NCBI GenBank assembly: GCA_040755215.1 | Contig: JBFMBG010000028.1 | Span: 1 to 36,778 of the forward strand | DNA: 36,778 nucleotides | Origin: JAIMBK01 sp040755215 | GTDB taxonomy: Bacteria; Bacillota; Desulfotomaculia; Desulfotomaculales; Nap2-2B | Direction of reading: 5' to 3' | Translations under genes and position numbers: made by a program | Shown: positions 1-7,404 of the stretch, in pieces | How positions within the stretch are numbered: position 1 is the stretch's first letter | Layout: each line of letters starts with the position of its first letter | The notes under the pieces: model-generated | The model's input: only the letters and a program-made list of their open reading frames with translations | Told to the model about the DNA's origin: nothing | The model's database searches: none

Positions 1-1
1 C

Positions 2-751
2 TTCTGGAGCTTTTGCGAGCCGGCGCACCGCCGCTACCGCTCCGGGAACCCGTACGAGAACGCCATCAGGGATTATTATCTTTACCTGGACCGCGAAATC
101 GGCGAGTTGTTAAAAACCATTCCGGAAGATACCCTGGTGCTGGTCGTTTCGGATCACGGCGCGCGGCGAATGGAGGGAGGGATTGCCCTCAACCAGTGGC
201 TTATGGACAACAGCTACCTGGCTCTGGCGGAAAAACCGGCCGGCCCGCTCCCCCTGGCCCGGGCCAGGGTTGACTGGAAACGCACTCTCGCCTGGGGCGA
301 AGGCGGTTACTGCGGGCGGGTTTTTATCAACGTGAAAGGCAGGGAGCCGGAAGGCGCGGTGGAACCCTCGGCCTACCAACAGTTAAGGAACGAAATAAAA
401 AAGAAACTGGAAGCCCTTCCCGATGAACAGGGCCGTCGCCTTTCCAACCGGGTCTTAACGCCGGAGGAAGCTTACGGCCACTGGAAAAATATTGCCCCGG
501 ATTTACTGGTCTACTTCGGCGACCTGTCCTGGCGGGCCGTCGGCAGCGTGGGGCACCCCTCCTGGTACGTCTCCGAGAACGACACCGGGCCTGACGACGC
601 CAACCACGACCACGAAGGAATTCTTATCATGGCCGGAAAAAGAGCCCGGGGGCAAATCGAAGGGAGGCACTTAATGGACGTGGCGCCTACCGTGCTGAAC
701 TTTTTCGGCATTCCCGTCCCTGCCGACATGGAAGGAAAGATTATTGAATAA
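2..751 (+). CDS. Type I phosphodiesterase / nucleotide pyrophosphatase-like protein, C-terminal part
   Basis: The 5' end lies outside the window; 249 C-terminal residues are visible and the frame is open from base 2. An internal Met at 107 is not the start, because good coding sequence precedes it. The alkaline-phosphatase-superfamily metal motif VVSDHG lies near residue 45, and a second His-rich metal region (DANHDHEG) lies about 50 residues from the end, followed by a typical family ending (DVAPTVLNFFGIPVPADMEG). Members hydrolyse phosphodiester or pyrophosphate bonds, or transfer phospho-groups; the substrate here cannot be read from the sequence. The stop codon is followed within 16 bp by an APS kinase gene that shares its direction, so the two are probably co-transcribed. 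That pairing would fit nucleotide (APS/PAPS or nucleotide-sugar) metabolism, which is inference only. Confidence 0.8.
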   Translation, partial: FWSFCEPAHRRYRSGNPYENAIRDYYLYLDREIGELLKTIPEDTLVLVVSDHGARRMEGGIALNQWLMDNSYLALAEKPAGPLPLARARVDWKRTLAWGEGGYCGRVFINVKGREPEGAVEPSAYQQLRNEIKKKLEALPDEQGRRLSNRVLTPEEAYGHWKNIAPDLLVYFGDLSWRAVGSVGHPSWYVSENDTGPDDANHDHEGILIMAGKRARGQIEGRHLMDVAPTVLNFFGIPVPADMEGKIIE

Positions 752-767
752 AAGGAGGCTGCCTTGA

Positions 768-1361
768 TTGAAGAAGGGCTTTGTTTTATGGTTTACGGGC
801 TTAAGCGGAGCGGGCAAAAGCACCCTGGCCGACCTGCTGCAAATCAAGCTGAAAGGGCGCGGCCTGGCCGTGGAAAGGCTGGACGGCGACACTTTCCGGG
901 AAGCAATGGGTGCGGACCTGGGCTATACACGGGCGGAACGGGAGCTGAACGTCAGGCGCGCCTGCTACGTGGCAAAGCTCCTGGCCAGAAACGGCATCAT
1001 TGTGCTGGCTTCGTTCATTTCTCCTTACCGGGAAATGCGCGCTTCCTGCCGTCAGGAGATCGAACATTTTCTGGAAGTATACGTTAAGTGTCCGCTGGCC
1101 ACCTTGATCCGGCGGGATCCCAACGGTTTATATAAAAAAGCCCTGGCCGGCGAAATCCGGCATTTTACGGGTATTTCCGATCCGTACGAAGAGCCGCTCG
1201 AACCGGAAATTATTGTGGATACAGATCAACAAGATATTGCCCAAAGCCTGGCCGGGATCATTTCCTGGCTGGAAGAACACGGCTACCTGGAAAAGGTCAG
1301 ACCGCCGCAAGTCGACCCGCAGCTTGCCGAACATCTACGGGCCCTGGGGTATCTCGAATAA
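768..1361 (+). CDS. cysC: Adenylylsulfate (APS) kinase
   Basis: It phosphorylates adenosine 5'-phosphosulfate with ATP to give PAPS, the sulfate donor, in the cytoplasm. The 197-residue length is normal for a stand-alone CysC. Visible motifs are the P-loop GLSGAGKST (residues 11-19), LDGDTFRE (about 38-45) around the APS-binding Asp, the ISPYREMR segment, and the family's FLEVYVKCPL and DPNGLYKKA stretches. The start is TTG at 768, because AAAGGAGG (751-758) sits 9 bp upstream and translation begins MKKGFVLWFTG; another TTG at 764 is in a different frame. No sulfurylase, PAPS reductase or sulfotransferase lies in the window, so whether PAPS serves assimilation or sulfation of a glycan is open. 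Its last 79 bp overlap the convergent gmhB frame. Confidence 0.93.
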   Translation: MKKGFVLWFTGLSGAGKSTLADLLQIKLKGRGLAVERLDGDTFREAMGADLGYTRAERELNVRRACYVAKLLARNGIIVLASFISPYREMRASCRQEIEHFLEVYVKCPLATLIRRDPNGLYKKALAGEIRHFTGISDPYEEPLEPEIIVDTDQQDIAQSLAGIISWLEEHGYLEKVRPPQVDPQLAEHLRALGYLE

Positions 1362-1951
1362 GTGCAGATTAAGCGGGCAGCCTCCGCCAGGTTATCCCGA
1401 ATAAAATCTGGCACGACTCCGGTCCGCCGCATTTTTGCCCGCTCATCCTCCCCGTGGCCGGTGGTGACCAGGATGGTGCAGCAGCCGGCCCGCCTTCCTG
1501 CCGCCACATCCGTTAACTTATCTCCCACCAAAAAGGAGTTGGGCAGGCACAAGCAGTGCTCCCGGGCCGCTCGAAGGAGCATCCCCGGCGCGGGTTTCCG
1601 GCAGGGGCAACGTTTCCGGTAAACCGCCAACCTGCCGGCGGGATGATGCGGGCAGGAATAAAACGCGTCGATGTTTGTTCCTTCGCGTTCCAAAAGTTTC
1701 TGAAGCCTTTCGTGGATTTGGGCCAGTTGAGCTTCGGTGAGCAATCCTTTGGCGATTGCCGCCTGGTTGGTGACCAGGACAAGAAAAAACCCGGCCTCCC
1801 GGAGCAGGCGCACTGCCCGCGCCGCGCCCGGGAGCAGGCTCACTTCTTCGGGGCGGCAGAGGTAGCCCTTTTCCGCAATTAACGTTCCGTCCCGGTCCAG
1901 AAAAACCGCCGGCCTTCCCATCGGCGCACCTTCTTTGCTCATGCCGGCCAA
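1283..1951 (-). CDS. gmhB: D-glycero-D-manno-heptose 1,7-bisphosphate 7-phosphatase (HAD family)
   Basis: It removes the 7-phosphate of heptose 1,7-bisphosphate, the step between the kinase and the nucleotidyltransferase in ADP-heptose synthesis. It is a HAD-superfamily histidinol-phosphatase-like enzyme. HAD motif I is FLDRDGTL near residue 18, the motif II region is VLVTNQAAIAKG, and the GmhB zinc loop is formed by CPHHPAG followed by CPCRKPAPGM; VGDKLTDVAAG supplies the late Asp. The start could be any of three Met codons; MSKEGAPMGRPAVF or MGRPAVF is more likely than the upstream one. The usual family ending is reached at about residue 196 (DNLAEAARLI); the last 26 residues (arginine/cysteine-rich) are translated antisense to the end of cysC and look like a read-through tail. 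The other pathway genes lie at 2660-6054. Confidence 0.88.
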   Translation of the reverse strand: MAGMSKEGAPMGRPAVFLDRDGTLIAEKGYLCRPEEVSLLPGAARAVRLLREAGFFLVLVTNQAAIAKGLLTEAQLAQIHERLQKLLEREGTNIDAFYSCPHHPAGRLAVYRKRCPCRKPAPGMLLRAAREHCLCLPNSFLVGDKLTDVAAGRRAGCCTILVTTGHGEDERAKMRRTGVVPDFIRDNLAEAARLICTYSRYPRARRCSASCGSTCGGLTFSR

Positions 1952-1997
1952 CCAACATGATCCGGATTAGACCCCCATGCCACTTTCATGGCACCAA

Positions 1998-2368
1998 CAG
2001 AAAACGAAAATGGGCAGCCCGCCGTTCGATTTGCCAGGAGCGACATATGCGGAGGGCCGGCAACGAGACACGGCGCAGGTGAGGCAAGCGAACCGGCAGC
2101 GCGAAACGCGCAAATAACACAATGATAGAAAACTGACAACAATCGCCGGAAAACCGATTAAGAAAAGAAAACTAATGTACCACGCGCATTTTGCAGCGCT
2201 GCCTGGTTCGCTCCGAACCAAGCCCCGGCACTCAGCTTCCTGCTGACGCTTCAGTCATGCATCAAACTTTCCGGAAAGGCTGAGTGCCGGGTCGGCCCGG
2301 AGCATCGGAGCGACGGCAAACGAACGGCGGGCGAAAGCCTATTTTCAAAGTAGTATATGCAAAGGGCA
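1998..2368. repeat. Dispersed structured element, copy 1 (nested inverted repeats)
   Basis: The stretch between gmhB and the next gene has no credible gene and is dominated by nested inverted repeats. The outer arms are 2017-2035 and 2315-2332, pairing over 18 bp with one bulged A. A middle stem pairs ATGC..GGGCCG (about 2047-2059) with CGGCCC..GCAT (2293-2304). An inner stem of about 25 bp pairs 2087-2111 with 2184-2212. An extra hairpin, 2223-2236 with 2279-2291 (CCGGCACTCAGC / GCTGAGTGCCGG), is specific to this copy. A related copy is at 7405-7715, where the outer arms differ in sequence but are again complementary. This suggests a structured RNA or ssDNA, perhaps a non-autonomous mobile element; I could not assign a family. 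Confidence 0.7.
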
Positions 2369-2534
2369 ATCCGGAAGCGCCTGGCTGGGCCGGAATTAAC
2401 AATATTCTCCAGACAGGCATATTATAAAGGGGGCAATGCCCGGAAATTTAACTGGAAGCTCCATAGGAATTTTCTTTTTCCTGCCTTCCAGATATGGAAT
2501 AATGAGGAGCTACTCTCCACGAAACGGAAAAATA
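2369..2534. other. Intergenic stretch without recognisable feature
   Basis: No coding frame with family resemblance and no clear promoter are visible between the structured element and the GGCACAAAG repeat. A 90-codon open frame crosses it (2357-2629) but consists partly of repeat sequence and has no supported start. Confidence 0.5.
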
Positions 2535-2620
2535 AAGGCACTAAGGCACAAAGGCAAAGAGGCACAAAGAGAACCGGGAATATTTACTTTGTGCCTTTGT
2601 GCCTGGGAAACTTTGTGCCT
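2535..2620. repeat. GGCACAAAG-type palindromic repeat
   Basis: Iterations of AAGGCACAAAG at 2543-2569 are followed by the complementary CTTTGTGCCT iterations at 2588-2604 and 2611-2620, separated by a loop containing CCGGGAATATTTA. The whole can fold as a hairpin. A partial relative in the opposite orientation lies after purA (32219-32244), sharing AAAGGCACAAAGTAA and the ATTCCCG loop. It is probably a dispersed repeat family of this genome. It ends 39 bp before the start codon of the glycosyltransferase gene. Confidence 0.75.
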
Positions 2621-2659
2621 GATCTTTAATTTGCCGGCTTTTTTAAAGTGGGGGTTTTG

Positions 2660-3583
2660 ATGAACGGAAAGCCCAAAATCATGGTCAAGCGCATTGGGGG
2701 GGCGGGCGATGTCCTTCTGACCACTCCGGTTCTGAAGGCGTTAAAAGAAAAATACCCGACCAGCCGGCTTACTTTCGTGGTCAGCCAGTACGGCAGCGAA
2801 GTAATCAAGGATCACCCGCTGATCGACGAAATTATCACTTGTCCTCACGGCTACGAAGAAGTCCTGGATTACCGGCGGGAAGGAGAAGATCTAATCTATA
2901 CCCTATGGTACGAAAACAGGCCGGATCAGCATATCGTTGACGCCTATGCGCTTTGCGCGGGGGTGAAACTTGCTTCCCGGCAATATATTATTCAATTGGG
3001 CGAGGATGACCGGAATGCGGCGAAAAAACTTCTCCTGCAAACAGATGCTCCGCCCAACGCCTTGAACAGACCCCTGATCGGGGTCCACCGCGGCCCCAGC
3101 TGGCCGCACCGCATGTGGGCGCCCGAAAAATTCCGCCTGGTACTGCAGTTTTTTAAGAACAACTGCGGAGCCGCGGTGGTGGAATTCAGCAAAACCCGGG
3201 AGATGTACCTGGGGGAAGGCATCGATCTTACCGGCCGCACCACCATCAAGCAGGCGGCCGCCGTGCTGGCGGAATGTGACCTGTTAATCTGTATAGACTC
3301 CCTTTTCCTGCACCTGGCCGGAGCAGTGCAAACGCCGGTGGTTGCCGTTTTCGGCTGTACAGATCCGGATAAACGGCTGCCCTTTAACGATATCAGCGTG
3401 GGCGTGCAAACAAAGGGTTCCTGCCGCGGCTGCCACCACCGGTACGCCGGAGCTTTTAACTCTCGTTGCCGGCGCGAGAAAATCTATTGCCTGGAGGAGG
3501 TAGACCCAGAAGAAGTTATCAATCGGGCGATAAACCTGCTGGAGAGAAAGGGGGTTCCCCGAACCGGCACCCGGTCCCGATGA
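2660..3583 (+). CDS. Glycosyltransferase family 9 (ADP-heptose:heptosyltransferase-like)
   Basis: It probably transfers a heptose from ADP-heptose to a glycan acceptor at the cytoplasmic face of the membrane. The N-terminal motif RIGGAGDVLLTTPVLKALKEKYP and the C-terminal donor-site pattern (LLICIDSLFLHLAGAVQTPVVAVFG) are typical of GT9. The tail has the clustered cysteines (CRGC...CRREKIYC) common in Firmicute GT9 proteins. The start is ATG 2660, preceded by a G-run at 2650-2654; a GTG at 2648 would add four residues (protein 307 or 311 aa). It stands among gmhB, the heptose kinase, the nucleotidyltransferase and gmhA, which supports a heptose donor. Which glycan receives the sugar is unknown, since no lipid A genes are in the window. 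Confidence 0.85.
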   Translation: MNGKPKIMVKRIGGAGDVLLTTPVLKALKEKYPTSRLTFVVSQYGSEVIKDHPLIDEIITCPHGYEEVLDYRREGEDLIYTLWYENRPDQHIVDAYALCAGVKLASRQYIIQLGEDDRNAAKKLLLQTDAPPNALNRPLIGVHRGPSWPHRMWAPEKFRLVLQFFKNNCGAAVVEFSKTREMYLGEGIDLTGRTTIKQAAAVLAECDLLICIDSLFLHLAGAVQTPVVAVFGCTDPDKRLPFNDISVGVQTKGSCRGCHHRYAGAFNSRCRREKIYCLEEVDPEEVINRAINLLERKGVPRTGTRSR

Positions 3584-3602
3584 ATAGTGCTCTGGGCAAA
3601 AC

Positions 3603-3668
3603 GAGTTCCGAGTTTCGAGTTTCGAGTCATAAGAACCCGCAACCCGGAACCCGCAACCCGGAACTAAA
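3603..3668. repeat. Short tandem/inverted repeat (GAGTTTCGAG / AACCCGGAAC type)
   Basis: GAGTTCCGAGTTTCGAGTTTCGAG is followed by AACCCGCAACCCGGAAC iterations, which form imperfect complementary arms. A related stretch, inverted, occurs at 8729-8757 (TTAGTTCCGGGTTTCGGGTTGCGAG). Both are between genes of the sugar island. It is probably a dispersed low-complexity repeat family. Confidence 0.65.
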
Positions 3669-3692
3669 ATTGTTTTCTGGAGAGAAGCTGCC

Positions 3693-4918
3693 GTGTTATT
3701 CCAGGAGATCCTTAATCGGATTAGCCAACTGAACGTACTGGTGGTGGGCGACGTGATGGTGGATCGTTACCTAAACGGAACGGCTACCCGCCTGTGCCCG
3801 GAAGCACCGGTACCGGTTTTGAAAATTGAACGCGTGACCATGGCGCCCGGCGGGGCGGCCAACCTGGCCGTTAACGTGAAAAGCCTGGGCGCTCACGCTT
3901 CCCTGCTCGGCGTTACGGGCAACGACCGGTACGGCCGCTGGCTTTTCCGGCGCCTGCGGGCGCNNNNNNNNNNNNNNNNNNNNNNNNNNNNNNNNNNNNN
4001 NNNNNNNNNNNNNNNNNNNNNNNNNNNNNNNNNNNNNNNNNNNNNNNNNNNNNNNNNNNNNNNACCATGGCGCCCGGCGGGGCGGCCAACCTGGCCGTTA
4101 ACGTGAAAAGCCTGGGCGCTCACGCTTCCCTGCTCGGCGTTACGGGCAACGACCGGTACGGCCGCTGGCTTTTCCGGCGCCTGCGGGCGCAAGGGATTAC
4201 CTTTCCTGAAATCCGGTCGCGGGGCAGGCCGACGACTATAAAAACGCGGATCGTAGCCGGGCAACAAATGCTTCTGCGCATTGACCGGGAGTTGCCGGAG
4301 CCCATTTCCCCCGCGCAGGAGGCTGAAATCTTACAGAAGACAGCAAAACTCCTCCCGTCGGCGGCAGTGGTCGTCATTTCAGACTACGCGAAGGGGGTGG
4401 TTACGGCCTCTTTGGCCGCCAGGCTTGCAGCCCTTTGTCGCCGGGAAAAAAAGAAGCTGATTGTTGATCCCAAAGGGCCGGATTATACGAAATACTCCGG
4501 GGCAAACATCCTTACGCCCAACCTGCGGGAAGCGGAAATGGCTGCCGGAATTGAGATCAACGGCGAGGATTCCCTGCGCCGGGCCGGGGAAATACTCCTG
4601 GCGAAAACTGCCTGCGAAGCGGTGGTCATTACCAGGGGCGAGAAAGGGGCCACTTTAATTCAACCGGGGGCGAAAGTCTGGAACCTGCCGGCGGTAGCCA
4701 GCGCGGTGTTCGACGTCGCCGGCGCCGGCGATACCCTGGTGGCCGCCCTCGCCCTCGCCCTGGCTGCCGGATGCTCCCTCCAAGAAGCACTCGCCTTCGG
4801 AAACCTGGCCGCCGGAGTCGCCGTCCGAAAGAAAGGCACCTCTACCGTTACCGCCCGGGAGATTTTCGACCTCCTGAAAACGACTCCCGTTCCCGATTAC
4901 CCATTCCGCCATTTTTAA
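3693..4918 (+). CDS. hldE: D-glycero-D-manno-heptose-7-phosphate kinase (PfkB family), broken only by an assembly gap
   Basis: This corresponds to the kinase half of HldE/RfaE (rfaE1), phosphorylating heptose 7-phosphate at C1. As given, the frame breaks at 100 Ns (3964-4063). The 127 bp before the gap (3837-3963) are identical to the 127 bp after it (4064-4190). Dropping one copy and the Ns leaves 999 bp, a continuous 332-residue protein of normal length. Motifs are VVGDVMVDRYLNG near the N-terminus, PGGAANLAVNVKSLGA, the LIVDPKGPDYTKY segment, and the PfkB signature DVAGAGDTLVAALALALAAG with the catalytic Asp. The start is GTG 3693, after a GGAGAG site at 3679. The kinase is PfkB-type, not the GHMP-type HddA, so the product is expected to enter the ADP-heptose rather than the GDP-heptose branch. 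Confidence 0.9.
3964..4063. other. Assembly gap (100 N) between duplicated 127-bp contig ends
   Basis: Exactly 100 Ns are flanked by perfect 127-bp direct copies (3837-3963 and 4064-4190). This is the pattern left when two contigs overlapping by one 127-mer are scaffolded without merging. It should not be read as a tandem duplication. Confidence 0.95.
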
Positions 4919-4973
4919 AAACACTTTGGGTGGGCGGCAAACAAACGGTATGTAGACAATTTTTTGGGAAGGA

Positions 4974-5495
4974 TTGATTTTTATTGGGAAAATACTATGC
5001 CTCAACCAACTAAAAAGCGAGATTGCTCTCCGCCGCACCGGCGGCTGGCGGACGGTATTTACCAACGGATGTTTTGATTTGTTGCACCCGGGTCACGTGC
5101 GGCTGCTGCAGGCGGCAAGAAAGCTCGGAGACGCGCTGGTGGTTGCTGTTAACGACGACTGCTCCGTACAACACTTGAAGGGAAAATTAAGGCCTCTGAT
5201 TCCCGCGCCGTACCGGGCGGAAATGCTGGCTGCCCTGGAATGTGTGGACTACGTGGTCATTTTTGGAGAACTGACGCCGGAAAAAATAATCGCCGAAATC
5301 AGGCCGGAAATTTACGTGAAGGCAGGCTACCGCCGGGAGGAGTTGCCGGAAATTGCGCTGGTGGAATCATACGGCGGGCGGATCGTCCTTTTTCCCTTAT
5401 TGACGGGTTATTCTACCACCGGGATTATTGCTTTGATTTTAATCCGTTATTTTCACCTGTGTTCTCCTGTTTCTTTCCCGGTTTCTAATCGCTAA
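4974..5495 (+). CDS. hldE: D-glycero-beta-D-manno-heptose 1-phosphate adenylyltransferase
   Basis: This is the counterpart of the HldE/RfaE C-terminal domain (rfaE2), here a separate gene, making ADP-D,D-heptose from heptose 1-phosphate and ATP. The cytidylyltransferase-fold signature TNGCFDLLHPGH with the HxGH motif lies near residues 30-41, and the family ending GYSTTGII is at about 145-152. The next about 20 residues (hydrophobic then FPVSNR) extend beyond the usual end. TTG 4974 is very close to the GGAAGGA site, so an ATT at 4983 cannot be excluded as the true start. It lies 55 bp after the kinase gene, and its end overlaps the convergent gmhA by 11 bp. No epimerase (hldD) is visible, so the D,D form may be the final donor or hldD may lie elsewhere. 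Confidence 0.88.
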   Translation: MIFIGKILCLNQLKSEIALRRTGGWRTVFTNGCFDLLHPGHVRLLQAARKLGDALVVAVNDDCSVQHLKGKLRPLIPAPYRAEMLAALECVDYVVIFGELTPEKIIAEIRPEIYVKAGYRREELPEIALVESYGGRIVLFPLLTGYSTTGIIALILIRYFHLCSPVSFPVSNR

Positions 5496-6054
5496 GGGCT
5501 TCCTCGATCAATCCGCAAAGAATATGCCCTACCACAAGGTGGGCTTCCTGAATGCGCGCCGTTTTTGCGGCCGGCACCAGGAGCGAATGCCCGGCGAGAC
5601 GGCCCAAAAGCCCCCCGTCCCGGCCGGTGAATCCGATCGTGAACGCCCCCTTTGCCTTTGCTGCCGCCACGGCCGCCGCAACGTTTGGAGAGTTGCCGCT
5701 GGTGCTCAGGGCCACCAGGGAGTCGCCCTCGTTCAAAAGCGCTTCGATCTGCCGTAAAAAAATTTCCTGAAAACCGTAGTCGTTGCCGATTGCAGTCATT
5801 ATAGAGGTATCGGCAGCCAGCGACAGAGCGGGCAGTGCCTTGCGCTCCTTCCGAAAACGGCCGACGAGCTCGGCGGCCAGGTGTTGAGCATCGGCGGCAC
5901 TGCCGCCGTTTCCGCAAAAAAGTATCTTGCCTCCGTTTTTAATTGTCCGGATCAACACCCTGGCGATTTCCAAAATAATCTCCACCTGTCCCTCCGCCAG
6001 AAGCTTGTTTACTTCCGAGCTTTCCAGCAACTCTTTCTTGATTGTTTCCTTCAA
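5485..6054 (-). CDS. gmhA: Phosphoheptose isomerase (sedoheptulose 7-phosphate isomerase, SIS domain)
   Basis: It converts sedoheptulose 7-phosphate to D-glycero-D-manno-heptose 7-phosphate, the first committed step of nucleotide-heptose synthesis. The 189-residue length is normal. Visible are the SIS core GNGGSAADAQHLAAELVGRF (about residues 48-67), ALSTSGNSPNV (about 115-125) for phosphate binding, and QEAHLVVGHILC near the end carrying the catalytic His region. It begins MKETIKKELLESSE. It is on the opposite strand from the kinase and adenylyltransferase but adjacent to them. It may be co-transcribed with the sulfatase-like gene that ends 37 bp upstream of it. Confidence 0.93.
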   Translation of the reverse strand: MKETIKKELLESSEVNKLLAEGQVEIILEIARVLIRTIKNGGKILFCGNGGSAADAQHLAAELVGRFRKERKALPALSLAADTSIMTAIGNDYGFQEIFLRQIEALLNEGDSLVALSTSGNSPNVAAAVAAAKAKGAFTIGFTGRDGGLLGRLAGHSLLVPAAKTARIQEAHLVVGHILCGLIEEALSD

Positions 6055-6091
6055 GGTGGAAACACCTGTCCTTTCTGCTGCTCACAGCGGG

Positions 6092-7297
6092 TTAAAACAA
6101 AGCAATGATTTGCTTTTCGGCCACAAGTTGCGGATTATAAAGATAACCTACGTCATCCTCAATCCTGCGGGGCGAAAGCAGCAGCTTGCCCCGGCAAAGG
6201 ATCGCCTCCTGGCCGGCCAGGTCGCTGTGGATGGTCCGCTCCCGGAAAAGATGGGGCCGCTCCAGAGCCCACCAAAGCGGCAGTCCATCCAGGGGCAGCT
6301 TGCGGTAGTCAAAATTAATTGCGTCCAGGAAGGTGGGCATAATGTCTACTGTGCTTACCGGCACGGTTACCCAAAGGCCTGCTGGAAGGTCCGTCTTTTC
6401 GGGCAGTTTAACGATCAGGGGCACGTGAATTTGCTCCGGGGTAAGGGTAAGTCCGTGAAAGAAATAGACGTTATTTTCGCCCAGCGCCTCGCCGTGATCC
6501 GCAGTGATTACCACCAGCAGTTCCCCCAGTAAATTCATTTCTTCCAGTTCCTGAAGCAATTTACCCACCACGTGATCAACAAACCGTACTCCCCCGTCAT
6601 AAGCGGCCAGGTAATACCGGGCGTCCAGGACAGGCTGGCCCGTTTCTTCATCACGTAATAACTGGTAACCGGGGATACCACCGCCGGCGCCTTCCTCGAC
6701 AACTTTCAGCAAAACGGGCTCCTTTCCGTAATTATCCGGAACAAAGAAACGGTTATAAGGAGCCGGCGGTAAATATGGACCGTGGACATCGAAATAGTGA
6801 ATCCAGACAAAAAAGTTTTCCCCACGATGTTTTTTTATCCACGCCAGGGCCGCCGCGCTGGTCTCCGGGCCATCCCGGATCAGTTCTCCCGGACGGTTTT
6901 GTTCACTTTTCGTCATATTGTCGTCGTACACGTCGAAACCGGCGTCCAGCCGCCACCTCTTCTGCAGGACCTGGGCGCTGACGAAAGCGGCGGTGGCAAA
7001 ACCTCTGCTTTTGAAAATTTCAGCCAGCGTGACGTCCTGTTTGGGATCCAGCGCTCGTCTTCCCTGGGAGTAGCTTATGGAATGGTGGGGTACGTATTTT
7101 CCCGTCAAAATTGAGGCGTGGGCAGGGATCGTGTAAGCGCAAGGGGAATAGGCGTACCGGAAAAGAATGCCCCGGCAGGCCACATCGTCCAGGCAGGGAG
7201 ACGTCTCCAGCCGGTAGCCGTAGCAGCCCAGGTGGTCGGCCCGGAGGGTATCGATGGTGATCAGCAAAAATTTCGTTATTTTAGCCTCCACTGTCAT
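6092..7297 (-). CDS. Sulfatase / alkaline phosphatase superfamily hydrolase with a Thr nucleophile
   Basis: This is a 401-residue soluble protein; no signal peptide or membrane segment is evident. The N-terminal metal motif is LLITIDTLRADHLGCYGY (Asp16), and the late metal motif is ITADHGEALGE. At the nucleophile position, where type I sulfatases have C/S-x-P-x-R, it reads TIPAHASILTG (Thr56). That argues against formylglycine-dependent sulfatase activity and for phospho-transfer or phosphodiester hydrolysis. ATG 7297 abuts its GGAGG; GTG 7291 has better spacing (7 bp) and would shorten the protein by two residues. It sits just upstream of gmhA within the glycan island, so a role in glycan modification is plausible but not shown. 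Confidence 0.78.
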   Translation of the reverse strand: MTVEAKITKFLLITIDTLRADHLGCYGYRLETSPCLDDVACRGILFRYAYSPCAYTIPAHASILTGKYVPHHSISYSQGRRALDPKQDVTLAEIFKSRGFATAAFVSAQVLQKRWRLDAGFDVYDDNMTKSEQNRPGELIRDGPETSAAALAWIKKHRGENFFVWIHYFDVHGPYLPPAPYNRFFVPDNYGKEPVLLKVVEEGAGGGIPGYQLLRDEETGQPVLDARYYLAAYDGGVRFVDHVVGKLLQELEEMNLLGELLVVITADHGEALGENNVYFFHGLTLTPEQIHVPLIVKLPEKTDLPAGLWVTVPVSTVDIMPTFLDAINFDYRKLPLDGLPLWWALERPHLFRERTIHSDLAGQEAILCRGKLLLSPRRIEDDVGYLYNPQLVAEKQIIALF

Positions 7298-7404
7298 ACC
7301 TCCGCTCTCAAAATTTTTTGCTTGCCGTCCCTTTGCCCCTCGCTCCGGTGCTCCTTGTCAAAAAAGGTAAGCCGGTAGTCTCAAAAAATACCGTCCTTTC
7401 CACA

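Noticed and set aside
2357..2629. 90-residue rightward open frame
   Set aside because: Much of it is the GGCACAAAG repeat; it has no ribosome binding site or family resemblance.
3603..3668. CRISPR-like array
   Set aside because: The repeats are contiguous and low-complexity, without unique spacers of even length, and no cas gene is in the window.
3837..4190. Tandem duplication or two partial kinase genes
   Set aside because: Exact 127-bp flanks with exactly 100 N between them, and an intact 999-bp frame when merged, show an assembly artefact.
5927..6532. 201-residue rightward open frame
   Set aside because: It spans the gmhA-sulfatase junction antisense to both genes and has no motif or start signal.
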